Below are positions 1-9,076 of a DNA stretch of 64,000 bases, one piece after another. Made by a program: the position numbers and the translations under genes. The notes under the pieces are model-generated. The model had not been told where the DNA came from. It saw only the letters and a program-made list of their open reading frames with translations, and did no database searches. Positions within the stretch are counted from its first letter, which is position 1. The number at the start of each line of letters is the position of its first letter. This stretch comes from Pseudomonadota bacterium (GTDB taxonomy: Bacteria; Pseudomonadota; Alphaproteobacteria; Rhodospirillales; Magnetospirillaceae): assembly GCA_021781575.1 (NCBI GenBank), contig JAJXWP010000003.1:62001-126000 (forward strand), written 5' to 3'.

Positions 1-133
1 CCGAAGCTGACGCCTGCCCAGAGAAGCCCAGGACCACGCCGACCTTGACCGTCTCGGCCGCCGACACCGCGGCGGGAGACATTACCGCTACCGCGGCGGC
101 CAGCATTCCAAATACCGATTGCAGCCTACGCAT
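1..133 (-). CDS. ABC transporter substrate-binding protein, N-terminal fragment
   Basis: Only the first 44 codons lie in the window; the gene runs off the left edge. The start is ATG at 133 with an AGGAGG ribosome site directly upstream. The translation begins with a Sec signal peptide (MRRLQSVF, then an Ala/Val-rich core ending near VSAAE) followed by TVKVGVVLGFSGQAS. That opening is typical of periplasmic binding proteins of the branched-chain amino acid/LivJ type, which in aromatic-degrading bacteria often bind aromatic or alicyclic acids. A copy of the cluster operator lies about 100 bases upstream, so uptake is probably co-regulated with the degradation genes. Ligand unknown. Confidence 0.72.
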   Translation of the reverse strand, partial: MRRLQSVFGMLAAAVAVMSPAAVSAAETVKVGVVLGFSGQASAS

Positions 134-229
134 CGTTTCCTCCTTGGAATGTGACGGGACGACGGACCCTTCGGGTCTTACGGGACGGGACTATTATCCT
201 CGGCCCGCCGGAGCGCCCCGTATCATTAT

Positions 230-247
230 TGAATGATGGTTCAGTCA
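230..247. promoter_or_regulatory. Putative TetR operator, copy 1
   Basis: TGAATGA-TGGT-TCAGTCA. The left arm is identical and the right arm matches 6 of 7 bases of the inverted repeat TGAATGA-N4-TCATTCA found at three other promoters of this cluster. It lies between the ligase gene and the binding-protein gene, about 97 bases before the latter's start, so the binding protein probably has its own controlled promoter. Assignment to the TetR protein encoded at 2114-2827 is inference. Confidence 0.6.
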
Positions 248-295
248 ACGTCCTCGTGTCAAGCGGGCTTGGGGCGGCCGGGCACCCTTCGGTCT

Positions 296-1939
296 CTACG
301 TCTGGCGCAGGAGATAGCGCTGGATCTTGCCGGTTGGCGTCCGCGGCAGAGATTCGAGGAAGCGGATGTCGCGAGGGTATTTATAGGGAGCGATCGTGGC
401 CTTCACATAGTCTTGCAGCTCGCGGGCCGTTTGTTCGCTCTCCTGACGGGGGTCCTGCAACACGACGCAGGCCCGCACGATGTTGCCGCGCACCGGGTCG
501 GGAACGCCGACGACGGCGCATTCCGCCACCTTCGGATGCTCGATCAGCACCCGCTCGACCTCCTGTGCCGAGATATTGTAGCCGGCCGAAACGATCATAT
601 CGTCGGAACGGTCGACGTACCAAAGCCACCCGTCGGTATCCTGCTCCATGATGTCGCCGGTGACGTTCCAACCGTTGCGGACGAATATCTTCTGCCTCTC
701 GGCATCGGCAAGATAACGCCCACCGGTCGGGCCGCGCACCCCCAGCCGGCCCCGGCTGCCCGGAGGCAAAGGATTGAAGTCGTCGTCGAGCAGAGCGACC
801 GTGTAGCCAGGCACGGCGCGACCAGTCGACCCCGCCCGTTCGACATTGGGCAGTTCCGAAACGAAATGGGTCAGCATCTCGGTCATGCCGAGGCCATTGA
901 CGATCTTGAGGCCGGTCGCGTCCCGCCACCCGTCCCACAGCGGCCGGCGGAGATGCTCGCCGGCCGAAGTGCATTTGCGCAGGCTCGAAATGTCGTAGCG
1001 CCCCAGTTCGCCGAGCATGGCGTGGAACGCCGTGGGTACCGCGTACAGGCTGGTCGCCCGCCGGCGCTGGATCGCATCGAGAATGAAATCGGGGGTCGGC
1101 CGCGGACACAACGCCGCGGTGACCCGATAGCGCAGCGGATACATGAGGAAGGCGGCCAAGCCATAGGTGAAGGCCATCGAGGGCGATCCGCAAACCACCT
1201 CATCCGGTTCCAGGCTATAGACCTGCGGCCAGCAGTCGCAGGATGCCAGGATGTCACGATGGAAGTGCATGGCGCCTTTCGGCGTCCCCGTGGTCCCCGA
1301 GGTGAAGGTGATCAAGGCCACATCGTCGGCCGCCGTCTCCACATTGCGGAAGCCGGCCGGCTTGCCTTCGGCGGCATGGTCGAGGGTGGCGTCGAGCGAG
1401 TGACCTCGGCCCAGTGCGGTGAAATAGCCGACATGTTTCAGCCCGCCCACCTGGGCACGGGCCAACTCCATCTCCTCGGCCAGCTCGAGTTCGCACAAGG
1501 CGATGGTGACTTGCGCCCTGTCGAGGATATAGGCGATCTCGCGCGCCCGCAGCAACGGCATGGTGGTGACACAGACGCCGCCGGCCTTCAGCACCGCCAA
1601 CCAACAGGCAGCCAGCATCGGCGTATTGGCCGAACGCATGAATACGCGCCCTCCCGGCACCAGCCCCCAGTCCTCGACCAGGACCCGGGCAATACGTTCG
1701 GCGCGGTCCAGGAGGTGGGCATAGGTCCAGGTGCCGTCGAGGAAATGAAACGCTGCCTTGCCGCCGAAGCCATCGGCCACGGCCGTATCCACCAGAGCCG
1801 CGGCGGCGTTCAGCCGGTCCGGATAGCGGCTGAGGTGGGGCGCCGAGTAATCGAACACCGGCCACAGTTCGCGCGGGGGCAACAACTCGCGGGCGAACAG
1901 GTCTTTGTGGGCGGTCGGCACGCCTCCAGGCAAGCGCAT
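296..1939 (-). CDS. Acyl-CoA ligase of the benzoate/2-aminobenzoate-CoA ligase type
   Basis: AMP-forming ligase that should activate a carboxylic acid to its CoA thioester with ATP, the entry step of the pathway encoded around it. The P-loop-like motif TSGTTGTPKG lies near residue 213. The C-terminal subdomain has YNISAQEVE and the catalytic-lysine motif PTGKIQR near the end. Length (547 residues) is normal for benzoate-CoA ligase-like enzymes. Three ATGs are in tandem (1945, 1942, 1939); the third has the best spacing from GAGGAG and is chosen. An operator lies 33 bases upstream. Neighbouring beta-oxidation genes argue for an aromatic or alicyclic acid such as 2-aminobenzoate or cyclohexanecarboxylate. 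The substrate is not determined by the sequence. Confidence 0.85.
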   Translation of the reverse strand: MRLPGGVPTAHKDLFARELLPPRELWPVFDYSAPHLSRYPDRLNAAAALVDTAVADGFGGKAAFHFLDGTWTYAHLLDRAERIARVLVEDWGLVPGGRVFMRSANTPMLAACWLAVLKAGGVCVTTMPLLRAREIAYILDRAQVTIALCELELAEEMELARAQVGGLKHVGYFTALGRGHSLDATLDHAAEGKPAGFRNVETAADDVALITFTSGTTGTPKGAMHFHRDILASCDCWPQVYSLEPDEVVCGSPSMAFTYGLAAFLMYPLRYRVTAALCPRPTPDFILDAIQRRRATSLYAVPTAFHAMLGELGRYDISSLRKCTSAGEHLRRPLWDGWRDATGLKIVNGLGMTEMLTHFVSELPNVERAGSTGRAVPGYTVALLDDDFNPLPPGSRGRLGVRGPTGGRYLADAERQKIFVRNGWNVTGDIMEQDTDGWLWYVDRSDDMIVSAGYNISAQEVERVLIEHPKVAECAVVGVPDPVRGNIVRACVVLQDPRQESEQTARELQDYVKATIAPYKYPRDIRFLESLPRTPTGKIQRYLLRQT

Positions 1940-1971
1940 CATCATTCTCCTCAGCTATCCTCGATGCTTGC

Positions 1972-1989
1972 TGAATGATTATTCATTCA
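1972..1989. promoter_or_regulatory. Putative TetR operator, copy 2 (perfect inverted repeat)
   Basis: TGAATGA-TTAT-TCATTCA, a perfect 7-base inverted repeat with a 4-base spacer. It lies 33 bases upstream of the ligase start, where a bound repressor would block the promoter. It is the best of the four copies and defines the consensus. Confidence 0.75.
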
Positions 1990-2113
1990 TAATGGGGCGT
2001 CAAGACCGTTCCGCTGGGGAAGCGATCCCCAGGCGACGCAACCGGCATCCCGAGCGGGACCGCGAGGCCGTGGTGGTTGTTTCTCCGAGCGAAGGTCGGA
2101 CGGGGAGGAGGCG

Positions 2114-2827
2114 TTACTCTGCCGCCGGATGTTCCGGCTTGCTTCCGACCACGGAAGGGGCCTCCCGGCTTTCCTGTAGCTTGCGGTATTGCCGCCAGCC
2201 CTTGGGGGTAAGGAGTGCCTGAGTGAAGAACTCGAGACCCTGCGCGATGTACTCGTCGAGCGTGGACAGTTCCTTCAGCCGCCAGTGCTTGAGCGCCCAG
2301 GTATGGGCGAAGGTGACCAACTGATAGGTGACAAGGTCGGCATTAACCTCGCGGAACAGCCCTTTGTCCATGCAGTCGCGCAGGCAGGCCGAGATCAGTT
2401 CGTTGCTCTCCAGTTCCGAAGTCTTGATCAGGGCCCGTCGATCGGCCGACAGGGACTTGGTCGAACGGTAGGCCAGCACGGTGGCTTCGCGCCGCTGGTC
2501 GACCACCCGGCAATAGGCGTCGATGGCGGCGCAACAGCGTTCCAGGGGATCGGTCAAACCGGCAAGGGCCCGCGGGATCTCCCGCTTGTAGGAGTCGAGA
2601 ACACTCAGCAGCGACAGCAGCAGGACGTCTTCTTTGTCGCGCACGTACTGATAGATAAGACCGCTGCTGACCCCTGCTTTTCGGGCGATATCCTGGATCG
2701 TGGTGCGGTAATAGCCCTGGCTGGAGAACAGCTCTACCGCTGCGGCGACGAACTGGGCGCGGCGGCGCTGAACCAGTGCTTCGTCGGTCACCTGGCTGGT
2801 CACCTCGGGAGCAACATTCGTAACCAT
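2114..2827 (-). CDS. TetR/AcrR-family transcriptional regulator
   Basis: A 237-residue one-domain repressor with a ligand pocket. The N-terminal helix-turn-helix (RAQFVAAAVELF, then TTIQDIARKAGVSSGLIYQYV, roughly residues 25-65) is typical of TetR. The C-terminal part resembles the TetR_C domain of acyl-CoA-responsive regulators. The start at 2827 (MVTNVAPEV) has GGGGGAGG just upstream; an in-frame start at 2926 would add 33 residues with no such signal. It is divergent from the enoyl-CoA hydratase gene and central in the cluster. Four copies of one inverted repeat occur at the cluster promoters, so it most likely controls the whole set in response to a pathway CoA ester. That role is inference. 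Confidence 0.88.
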   Translation of the reverse strand: MVTNVAPEVTSQVTDEALVQRRRAQFVAAAVELFSSQGYYRTTIQDIARKAGVSSGLIYQYVRDKEDVLLLSLLSVLDSYKREIPRALAGLTDPLERCCAAIDAYCRVVDQRREATVLAYRSTKSLSADRRALIKTSELESNELISACLRDCMDKGLFREVNADLVTYQLVTFAHTWALKHWRLKELSTLDEYIAQGLEFFTQALLTPKGWRQYRKLQESREAPSVVGSKPEHPAAE

Positions 2828-3008
2828 CGTGGCCTCCCCCTTACCGTTGTCGGGAAATAACCGCGTCATTTCCCGGCAGGCCCACTGTGCCGACGGGTCA
2901 CTACTCTGAACCTGCCTCGCCGTCAACCGGCGAGCGTTGGGTCATCGGGCCGATCGGCTGAACATGACCACCCTGGCTTGAAGTCATTCGACGATTGACG
3001 GACGAAAC

Positions 3009-3026
3009 CGAATGAACAATCATTCA
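3009..3026. promoter_or_regulatory. Putative TetR operator, copy 3
   Basis: CGAATGA-ACAA-TCATTCA, 6 of 7 and 7 of 7 matches to the arms. It sits in the divergent region between the TetR gene and the enoyl-CoA hydratase gene, so it may control both, giving autoregulation. Its position argues that the hydratase starts at 3093 rather than at an upstream in-frame ATG (3012) that would lie inside the operator. Confidence 0.65.
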
Positions 3027-3092
3027 ATAACGCAAACCTCGGCCGAACACAAGGTCGAAACCCGTAACCGATCACATTTGCCGCGAGCCTTT

Positions 3093-3863
3093 ATGTCCGA
3101 CATCATCCTGCAAAGACCGAGCGACGGCGTCCTGCTCATCCGCCTCAACCGGCCGGATGCCAAGAACGCCCTCAACACGGCGGTACGGACGGCACTTGCC
3201 GCCGCTTTCGCCGAGGCTGCCACGGACCCTGCGACCCGTTGCGTCGTCCTGACCGGTGACACCGAATCCTTCGCGGCCGGAGCCGACATCCGCGAGATGG
3301 CCGAGGCCGGGGCCGTCGAGCTCATGCTGCGGCAGACCCATCTGCTGTGGCGGGCCATCGCCCAATGCCCGAAGCCGGTGATCGCCGCGGTGAACGGCTA
3401 TGCGCTGGGGGGTGGCTGCGAACTGGCGATGCATGCCGACATCATCGTCGCCGGTGAATCGGCTCAATTCGGGCAGCCGGAAGTGCGCGTCGGCATCATG
3501 CCAGGCGCTGGCGGCACGCAGCGGCTGCTGCGCGCGGTCGGCAAGTTCAAGGCGATGAAGATGCTGCTGACCGGCAAACCGGTGACGGCCCGCCAGGCTG
3601 AGACCATGGGCCTGGTCAGCGAGGTGGTAGCTGACGCCGAGGTGCTGCCGACGGCGTTGGCCATGGCGGGTACCATTGCCGCCATGCCGCCGCTGGCGAC
3701 GCAACAGATCAAGGAGGTCGTGCTGGCCGGCGCCGATGCGCCGCTCGACGCGGCCCTGGCCCTGGAGCGCAAGGCATTCCAGCTGCTATTCGACAGCCGC
3801 GACCAGAAGGAGGGCATGCGGGCCTTCCTCGAGCGCCGCCGGCCCAGCTACGAGGGGCGATGA
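3093..3863 (+). CDS. Enoyl-CoA hydratase, PaaF-like
   Basis: Crotonase-fold enzyme of 256 residues, the normal length; it should add water to an enoyl-CoA. The oxyanion-hole segments are visible: FAAGADIREM near residue 65 and GYALGGGCELAMHADI near 106. The two catalytic glutamates expected of true hydratases are present in GGGCELAM and in FGQPEVRVGIMPGAGG. The start at 3093 (MSDIILQRP) is chosen because the 27-residue upstream extension is unlike the family and covers the operator; the ribosome site is weak. Its stop overlaps the start of the 3-hydroxyacyl-CoA dehydrogenase gene (ATGA), so the two are translationally coupled successive beta-oxidation steps. Confidence 0.87.
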   Translation: MSDIILQRPSDGVLLIRLNRPDAKNALNTAVRTALAAAFAEAATDPATRCVVLTGDTESFAAGADIREMAEAGAVELMLRQTHLLWRAIAQCPKPVIAAVNGYALGGGCELAMHADIIVAGESAQFGQPEVRVGIMPGAGGTQRLLRAVGKFKAMKMLLTGKPVTARQAETMGLVSEVVADAEVLPTALAMAGTIAAMPPLATQQIKEVVLAGADAPLDAALALERKAFQLLFDSRDQKEGMRAFLERRRPSYEGR

Positions 3864-5389
3864 GCATGGCAATATCGGCGGATCGGACGGACCTGGTGGT
3901 TGGCATCGTCGGTACCGGCACCATGGGCCGCGGCATCGCCCAGCTGGCGGCTGCCGCGGGCTGCCGTGTCCTGCTCTCCGATGCGCGGCCGCAGGCGGCA
4001 ACCGAGGCGCGGGTGAGCTTGGCTGAAACCTTCGCCAAACTGGCGGCCAAGGGGAAAATGACGGCTGGCGATGCCGAGGCCGCCGCAGCCCGCATCGAGG
4101 CGCCGGACCAGCCGGGCTTCGGCCATTGCGCCGTGGTTATCGAGGCGATTGCCGAGGACCTGGAGGCCAAGCGGGCCCTGTTCACCCGGCTGGAGGATGA
4201 TGTGGCGGCCGACTGCGTCCTGGCCACCAATACCTCCTCGCTGTCGGTAACCGCCATCGCCGCCGCCTGCCGCCGCCCCGAGCGGGTGGCCGGCTTCCAC
4301 TTCTTCAACCCGGTGCCGCTGATGCGCATCGTCGAGGTGGTGAGCGGCTGCCGCACCGCCGCCGACACTGCGGCGTTCCTGCGTCGGCTGGGTGAGCGCA
4401 TGGGCCACGCCGCGGTCGAAGCCGCCGACAGCCCCGGTTTCATCGTCAACCACGCCGGCCGCGGCTACGGCCCCGAGGCTTTGCAGCTACTGGACGAAGG
4501 CGTCACCGATGCCGTTTCCATCGATCGCATCCTGGTCGAGCAGGCCGGCTTCCGCATGGGGCCGTTCGAATTGTTCGACCTGGTTGGCTTGGACATCTCG
4601 GCTGCGGTGATGGAATCCCTTTACCATCAATTCATGCATGAACCGCGCTACCGTCCATCGCCCACCGCGCGGCAGCGGGCGCAGGCCGGACTGCTCGGGC
4701 GCAAGACGGGGCGTGGCTTCTACGAATACCGTGACGGCGCCATCGTCCGGCCCCCCGAGGTGGCCCCGCCGGATGGCCCGCCCCTGCCGGTCTGGGTCAG
4801 CCCCGCCCGCCCACGGTTCGCCGGCTTGCTGACTGCCGCGCTCACCGCCGCCGGAGTCCGTGTCGACCGGGATGATCGCCCGGGAGCGAGAAGCCTTTGC
4901 CTGATCACCCCGCTGGGCACCGACGCGGCGACGGCGGCTCTGGCCGAAGGCCTCGACCCTCGGCGCACGGTAGCGGTCGATGCCCTGTTCGGCTTCGACG
5001 GCCGCAGGGTGGCGATGCCGACGCTTTTGACCACGGCCGAATACCGCGCCGCGGCACAGGCCGCGCTGGCGCGCGGCGAGCACAAGGTCAGCACGATTGG
5101 CGACAGCGCCGGCTTCGTCTCTCAGCGCGTATTGGCGATGATGGTCAATGTGGCGGGCGAAATCGCCCAGCGCCGCATCGCCGCACCCGCCGACATCGAT
5201 CGGGCGGTGACGCTGGGCCTCGGCTATCCACGAGGCCCGCTGGCCTGGGGAGATGCGCTGGGCGCCGACCACGTTCTCGAAGTGCTGGAAACCATCCACC
5301 AGTTGACCGGCAATCCGCGCTACCGGGCCGGCAGCTGGCTGCGCCGCCGCGCCACCCTCGGTGTCTCGCTGACCACGCCCGAGCCGTAG
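3860..5389 (+). CDS. 3-hydroxyacyl-CoA dehydrogenase, PaaH/PaaC-like
   Basis: A 509-residue NAD-dependent dehydrogenase oxidising a 3-hydroxyacyl-CoA. The N-terminal Rossmann motif GIVGTGTMGRGIAQ is near residue 15. The catalytic region reads RVAGFHFFNPVPLMRIVEVV with the HFFNP signature. Length and a duplicated C-terminal domain (GFVSQRVLAMMVNVAGEI is the second copy) match PaaH-type enzymes of about 500 residues rather than the short FadB2 type. A second ATG at 3866 is possible. It forms a two-gene operon with the upstream hydratase, probably finishing breakdown of a ring-opened dicarboxyl-CoA. Confidence 0.88.
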   Translation: MSMAISADRTDLVVGIVGTGTMGRGIAQLAAAAGCRVLLSDARPQAATEARVSLAETFAKLAAKGKMTAGDAEAAAARIEAPDQPGFGHCAVVIEAIAEDLEAKRALFTRLEDDVAADCVLATNTSSLSVTAIAAACRRPERVAGFHFFNPVPLMRIVEVVSGCRTAADTAAFLRRLGERMGHAAVEAADSPGFIVNHAGRGYGPEALQLLDEGVTDAVSIDRILVEQAGFRMGPFELFDLVGLDISAAVMESLYHQFMHEPRYRPSPTARQRAQAGLLGRKTGRGFYEYRDGAIVRPPEVAPPDGPPLPVWVSPARPRFAGLLTAALTAAGVRVDRDDRPGARSLCLITPLGTDAATAALAEGLDPRRTVAVDALFGFDGRRVAMPTLLTTAEYRAAAQAALARGEHKVSTIGDSAGFVSQRVLAMMVNVAGEIAQRRIAAPADIDRAVTLGLGYPRGPLAWGDALGADHVLEVLETIHQLTGNPRYRAGSWLRRRATLGVSLTTPEP

Positions 5390-5480
5390 CGGAGTGTCGC
5401 CCTTGGCGGCATGGCTCCGGGCGCCGCCGAAACTTGTCGCGGCTTCGACGTTGAGCCGGACGCCGAAGCCGCCCTCTCGC

Positions 5481-6284
5481 TTACATTAGCTCGCCGCCGG
5501 CGACCAGGATGCTCTGACCGGTGATCGACGCCGAAGCCGGCAGGCATAGCCAGGCGACCGTCTCGGCCACTTCCCGCGGCTCGATCAGCCGCCCCTGGGG
5601 GTTGTGCGCCACCAGTTCGGCCAGGGCCTCGTCGCGGCTGCGCCCGGTCTTGGCGGTAATGTTGTCGAGCGCCGAACCGACGATGTCGGTATCCGTATAG
5701 CCTGGGCAGACGGCATTGACGGTGATCGGCTGGCGCGCCACCTCGCGGGCCAGCGCCCGGGTCAGGCCGATCAGGCCGTGCTTGGCGGCGCAGTAGGCGC
5801 TGATATAGGGGAAACCGGTCAAACCGGCGGTCGAGGCGATGTTGACGATGCGGCCGAAACCGCCGGCCGCCATGCCGGGCAGCACCTGGCGGATGCAGAG
5901 GAAGGCGCCGGTGAGATCGACCGCCAGCACCTCCTGCCAGAAGATCGGGTCGGTCTTGGCGAAAGGCGCCGCACGGGCCACACCGGCGTTGTTGACCAGA
6001 ATGCCGATCGGCCCCAGGCGGGCGGCGGCGCTGGTGAAGGCGGCTTCGACCAGCGGCGGGTCGGTGACGTCCATCACTTCGGCGGCGACCCCGACGCCGT
6101 GGCGGTCGGCGAGTTCTGCCGCCCGCTGATCGAGCACTGCCCGGCTGCGCCCCATCAGGGTCAGATCAGCGCCCATGCGGGCCAGCAGATCGGCGATCGC
6201 CAGCCCGATGCCACGGCCGCCACCGGTGACAACGGCATGACGCCCCGCGAGCGGCCGGCTGTCGGCGATGCCTTTGGCCTCCAT
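5481..6284 (-). CDS. SDR-family NAD(P)-dependent oxidoreductase
   Basis: Classical short-chain dehydrogenase, 267 residues. The nucleotide motif TGGGRGIG is near residue 21 and NNAG near 98. The catalytic Ser-Tyr-Lys set lies in NIASTAGLTGF and YCAAK. It resembles 3-hydroxybutyrate or 3-hydroxyacyl-CoA dehydrogenases of the SDR superfamily. It is the last gene of a five-gene minus-strand operon (9868 to 5481) and begins 3 bases after the acyl-CoA dehydrogenase stop. It is a likely second hydroxyacyl-CoA dehydrogenase of the pathway; the substrate is unknown. Confidence 0.85.
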   Translation of the reverse strand: MEAKGIADSRPLAGRHAVVTGGGRGIGLAIADLLARMGADLTLMGRSRAVLDQRAAELADRHGVGVAAEVMDVTDPPLVEAAFTSAAARLGPIGILVNNAGVARAAPFAKTDPIFWQEVLAVDLTGAFLCIRQVLPGMAAGGFGRIVNIASTAGLTGFPYISAYCAAKHGLIGLTRALAREVARQPITVNAVCPGYTDTDIVGSALDNITAKTGRSRDEALAELVAHNPQGRLIEPREVAETVAWLCLPASASITGQSILVAGGELM

Positions 6285-6287
6285 GGT

Positions 6288-7463
6288 CTACTGCTCCAGA
6301 ACCTTGCCGGCGATCACTAGTTTTTGGATCTCGCTGGCCCCCTCGTAGATCCGCAGCGGGCGGATCTCGCGGTATAGCTGTTCGACGGTGACCCCCTCGA
6401 CCACGCCCAGTCCACCGAAGATCTGCACGGCGGCGTCGATCACCTGCTGCGCCGACTCCGTGGCGAACAGCTTGGCCATGGAGGCCTCGCGGGTAACCCG
6501 GCCGCCGATCACATCCTTGGTCCAGGCGGCGCGATAGATCAGCAGGGCGGCGGCATCGATGGCCACCGCCATGTCGGCGATCTTGGCCTGGGTCAATTGA
6601 AAATCGGCCAGCCGGCTGTCGAACACCCGGCGCTTGCGGCCTCGGGCCACAGCCTCGTCAAGGGCGCGGCGGGCGAAGCCCAGCGCGGCGGCGCCCACCG
6701 TCGAACGGAAGACGTCGAGGACCGACATGGCGATCTTGAAGCCCTCGCCCGGCTTGCCCAGCATGTTGGCGGCCGGCACCCGGCAGCCGTCGAACTGCAG
6801 GGAGCCCAGCGGATGGGGCGCGATGACGTCGATGCGTCCGGAAACCGACAGCCCCGGCGTCGCGGCATCGACGATGAAGGCGGCCAGCCCCTTGGCTCCC
6901 GGGGCGTCACCCAGCCGGGCGAACACGGTGTAGAAGTCGGCGAGTCCGGCATTGGAGATCCAGGTCTTGGCCCCGTCGATGACATAATGGTCGCCGTCGG
7001 CCACCGCCCGCGTCGTCATCGCCCCGACGTCGGATCCGGCGTCGACTTCGGAGATGGCGAAAGCGGCGATCGCCTCGCCGCGCCCGACCAGCGGCAGATA
7101 GTGGGATTTCTGCCGATCATTGCCGAACAAGGTGATGGCGGCGCTGCCCAGGCCTTGCATGGCGAAGCTGAAATCCGCCAGCCCGGCATGCCGGGCCAGG
7201 GTTTCGCGGCCCAGGCACAGGGCGCGAACATCGAAGTCCTTGGCCCGGCCGCCATAGGCGGCCGGGACACAAGCAGCAAGGAATCCCGCCTTGCCGAGTT
7301 CGCGGACCAGCCGCCGGGCGGTGTCGTCCATGGCGGGTCCGTGCGCCGCGTCATCCGGACATAAGGCCGGCAAGGCGGCTGTGGCCCATTCATCGATGGC
7401 CGCCGCGAATGCGCGATGCGACTCGTCGAAGAACGGCCAGGCGAGGAATGAGCGGTCCGCCAT
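6288..7463 (-). CDS. Acyl-CoA dehydrogenase
   Basis: FAD enzyme of 391 residues introducing a 2,3 double bond into an acyl-CoA. Family signatures are visible: [16 protein letters not shown] near residue 134, [15 protein letters not shown] after it, and [11 protein letters not shown] near 346. The likely catalytic base is the Glu in [10 protein letters not shown] near 376. Its start codon overlaps the stop of the upstream enoyl-CoA hydratase gene (ATGA). In this context it could act on a cyclic acyl-CoA (as AliB does on cyclohexanecarboxyl-CoA) or a linear intermediate; the sequence does not decide. Confidence 0.88.
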   Translation of the reverse strand: MADRSFLAWPFFDESHRAFAAAIDEWATAALPALCPDDAAHGPAMDDTARRLVRELGKAGFLAACVPAAYGGRAKDFDVRALCLGRETLARHAGLADFSFAMQGLGSAAITLFGNDRQKSHYLPLVGRGEAIAAFAISEVDAGSDVGAMTTRAVADGDHYVIDGAKTWISNAGLADFYTVFARLGDAPGAKGLAAFIVDAATPGLSVSGRIDVIAPHPLGSLQFDGCRVPAANMLGKPGEGFKIAMSVLDVFRSTVGAAALGFARRALDEAVARGRKRRVFDSRLADFQLTQAKIADMAVAIDAAALLIYRAAWTKDVIGGRVTREASMAKLFATESAQQVIDAAVQIFGGLGVVEGVTVEQLYREIRPLRIYEGASEIQKLVIAGKVLEQ

Positions 7464-8281
7464 CAGTTGCCCTCGAATTTCGGCGTCTGCTTGTTGGCGA
7501 ACGCGTGGTAGGCCCGCTCGAAGTCCTTGGTCTGCATGCAGATGGACTGGGCCTGCGCTTCCGCCTCAATGCATTCGCCGAGGCCGGCGTTCCATTCCTG
7601 CCAGAGCATCTTCTTGGTCATGGCATGGCCGAAGGTCGGGCCGTCTGCCAGGCTGTGCGCCAGCTTGGTGGCCGCCGCCAGCACTTCCTCCGGATCGTGC
7701 AGCGTGTTGTAGAACCCGAACCGCTCGGCCTCCTCGCCCGGCATGGCACGGCCGGTGTACAGCAGTTCAGCGGCGCGGGAGAGGCCGATCAGGCGGGGCA
7801 GCAGGGTGCAGGCGCCCATGTCGGCGCCGGCCAGACCGACGCGGACGAACAGGAAGGCCACCTTGCTGCGGGCGGTACCCAGGCGGATGTCCGAAGCGCA
7901 GGCCAGCATGGTGCCGGCGCCGGCGCAGACGCCGTCGATGGCGGCGATGATCGGCTGCGGCGCCATGCGCATGGCCTTCACCGCATCACCGGTCATGCGG
8001 GTGAATTCCAGCAGTCCCGGCATGTCCATCTTGGTCAGCGGGCCGATGATCTCGTGCACGTCGCCGCCCGAGCAGAAATTGCCGCCGGAGCCGGTGATGA
8101 CCACCGCCTTGACGTCGGTCGCATATACCATGTCCTGGAACAGGTCGCGCAGTTCGCCGTAGGAATCGAACGTCAGCGGGTTTTTCCGCTCCGGCCGGTT
8201 GAGGGTGAGCGTCGCCACCTTGCCGTCCACTTTCCAGTCGAAATGCTTGGCCTTGTACTCGGCCGCCTTGAACTCTCTCAT
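7463..8281 (-). CDS. Enoyl-CoA hydratase/isomerase family protein
   Basis: Crotonase-fold protein of 272 residues starting [16 protein letters not shown]. The motif [14 protein letters not shown] (about residue 70) gives the first oxyanion segment and [17 protein letters not shown] the second. The usual first catalytic Glu position (GGCEL in true hydratases) is occupied by GTMLA, so it may be an isomerase, hydrolase or C-C bond enzyme rather than a simple hydratase. From memory this subfamily is common beside aminobenzoyl-CoA/salicylyl-CoA hydroxylase genes, supporting a CoA-dependent aromatic route. That recollection should be treated as unverified. Confidence 0.82.
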   Translation of the reverse strand: MREFKAAEYKAKHFDWKVDGKVATLTLNRPERKNPLTFDSYGELRDLFQDMVYATDVKAVVITGSGGNFCSGGDVHEIIGPLTKMDMPGLLEFTRMTGDAVKAMRMAPQPIIAAIDGVCAGAGTMLACASDIRLGTARSKVAFLFVRVGLAGADMGACTLLPRLIGLSRAAELLYTGRAMPGEEAERFGFYNTLHDPEEVLAAATKLAHSLADGPTFGHAMTKKMLWQEWNAGLGECIEAEAQAQSICMQTKDFERAYHAFANKQTPKFEGN

Positions 8282-8310
8282 TTTTGGTCCCTTTCCGATG
8301 TGGCGGGCGG

Positions 8311-9057
8311 TCAGCCCACCATGGCGATGCCGCCGTTGACGCTCAAGACCTGGCCGGTGATGTAGTCGGCCCGATTGCTTGCCATGAAAATGATGGCGTC
8401 GGCCACTTCCGACGGCTTGCCGAAACGCCGCATGGGAATGGCCTTGACGAAAGCCTCGAGGAACTTCTCGGGCTCGGAACGCAGCAGGGGGGTATCGGTC
8501 GGGCCGGGGCAGACGCAGTTGACGTTGATGTTATAGCGGGCCCCTTCGCGAGCCAGCGCCTTGGTAAAGGCGATGACCCCGCCCTTGGCGGCCGAATAGA
8601 CGCTTTCGCCCAGGCTGCCGACACGGCCGGCATCGCTCGACACCATCACCACCTTGCCGCCCTTCTGCTCGATCAATACCGGGAAGAAAGCGCGCAAAAG
8701 CTCGATCGGACCGCGCAGGTTGAGGGCCATCACCTTGTTGACGAAGGCATCGTCATTCTCGACGAACGGCTGGATATGCCCCCAGCCGGCAACATTGGCC
8801 AGCACGTCGAGCCGCCCCCGGCTGGCCAGCACCTGCTCCTTCAAGCTCTTGATGGAAGCCGCATCGGTCAGGTCGACCTTGAAGAACTGCGCCTTGCCGC
8901 CATGGCTGCGGATATCCGCCGCCGCCTTCTCGCCGGCCTCGGCGTTGATGTCGGCCAGCAGCACGTCGGCTCCCAATTCCGCCAGTCCCTGCGCCGTGCA
9001 CAGCCCGATGCCGGACGCACCGCCGGTGACCAGCACCACCTTATCCTTGAAGTTCAT
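8311..9057 (-). CDS. SDR-family dehydrogenase, BadH-like
   Basis: A 248-residue [11 protein letters not shown] is near residue 11 and the catalytic triad lies in [22 protein letters not shown]. The stretches [17 protein letters not shown]-like ([15 protein letters not shown]) and [14 protein letters not shown] closely recall BadH, 2-hydroxycyclohexanecarboxyl-CoA dehydrogenase of Rhodopseudomonas palustris. The open frame continues upstream to 9339 inside the next gene, but the ATG at 9057 has AAGGAGCG in front and starts the Rossmann fold, so it is chosen. The usual NNAG motif reads NVAG. Its position between two crotonase genes suits oxidation of a cyclic 2-hydroxyacyl-CoA before ring cleavage. 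Confidence 0.85.
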   Translation of the reverse strand: MNFKDKVVLVTGGASGIGLCTAQGLAELGADVLLADINAEAGEKAAADIRSHGGKAQFFKVDLTDAASIKSLKEQVLASRGRLDVLANVAGWGHIQPFVENDDAFVNKVMALNLRGPIELLRAFFPVLIEQKGGKVVMVSSDAGRVGSLGESVYSAAKGGVIAFTKALAREGARYNINVNCVCPGPTDTPLLRSEPEKFLEAFVKAIPMRRFGKPSEVADAIIFMASNRADYITGQVLSVNGGIAMVG

Positions 9058-9076
9058 GTTCCTCGCTCCTTGTTGA

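Noticed and set aside
233-1978. A 581-codon plus-strand open frame
   Set aside because: Antisense to the acyl-CoA ligase gene; the composition is that of a shadow frame.
5390-5480. Terminator between the convergent dehydrogenase and SDR genes
   Set aside because: GC-rich with partial dyads, but no stable stem followed by a T-run.
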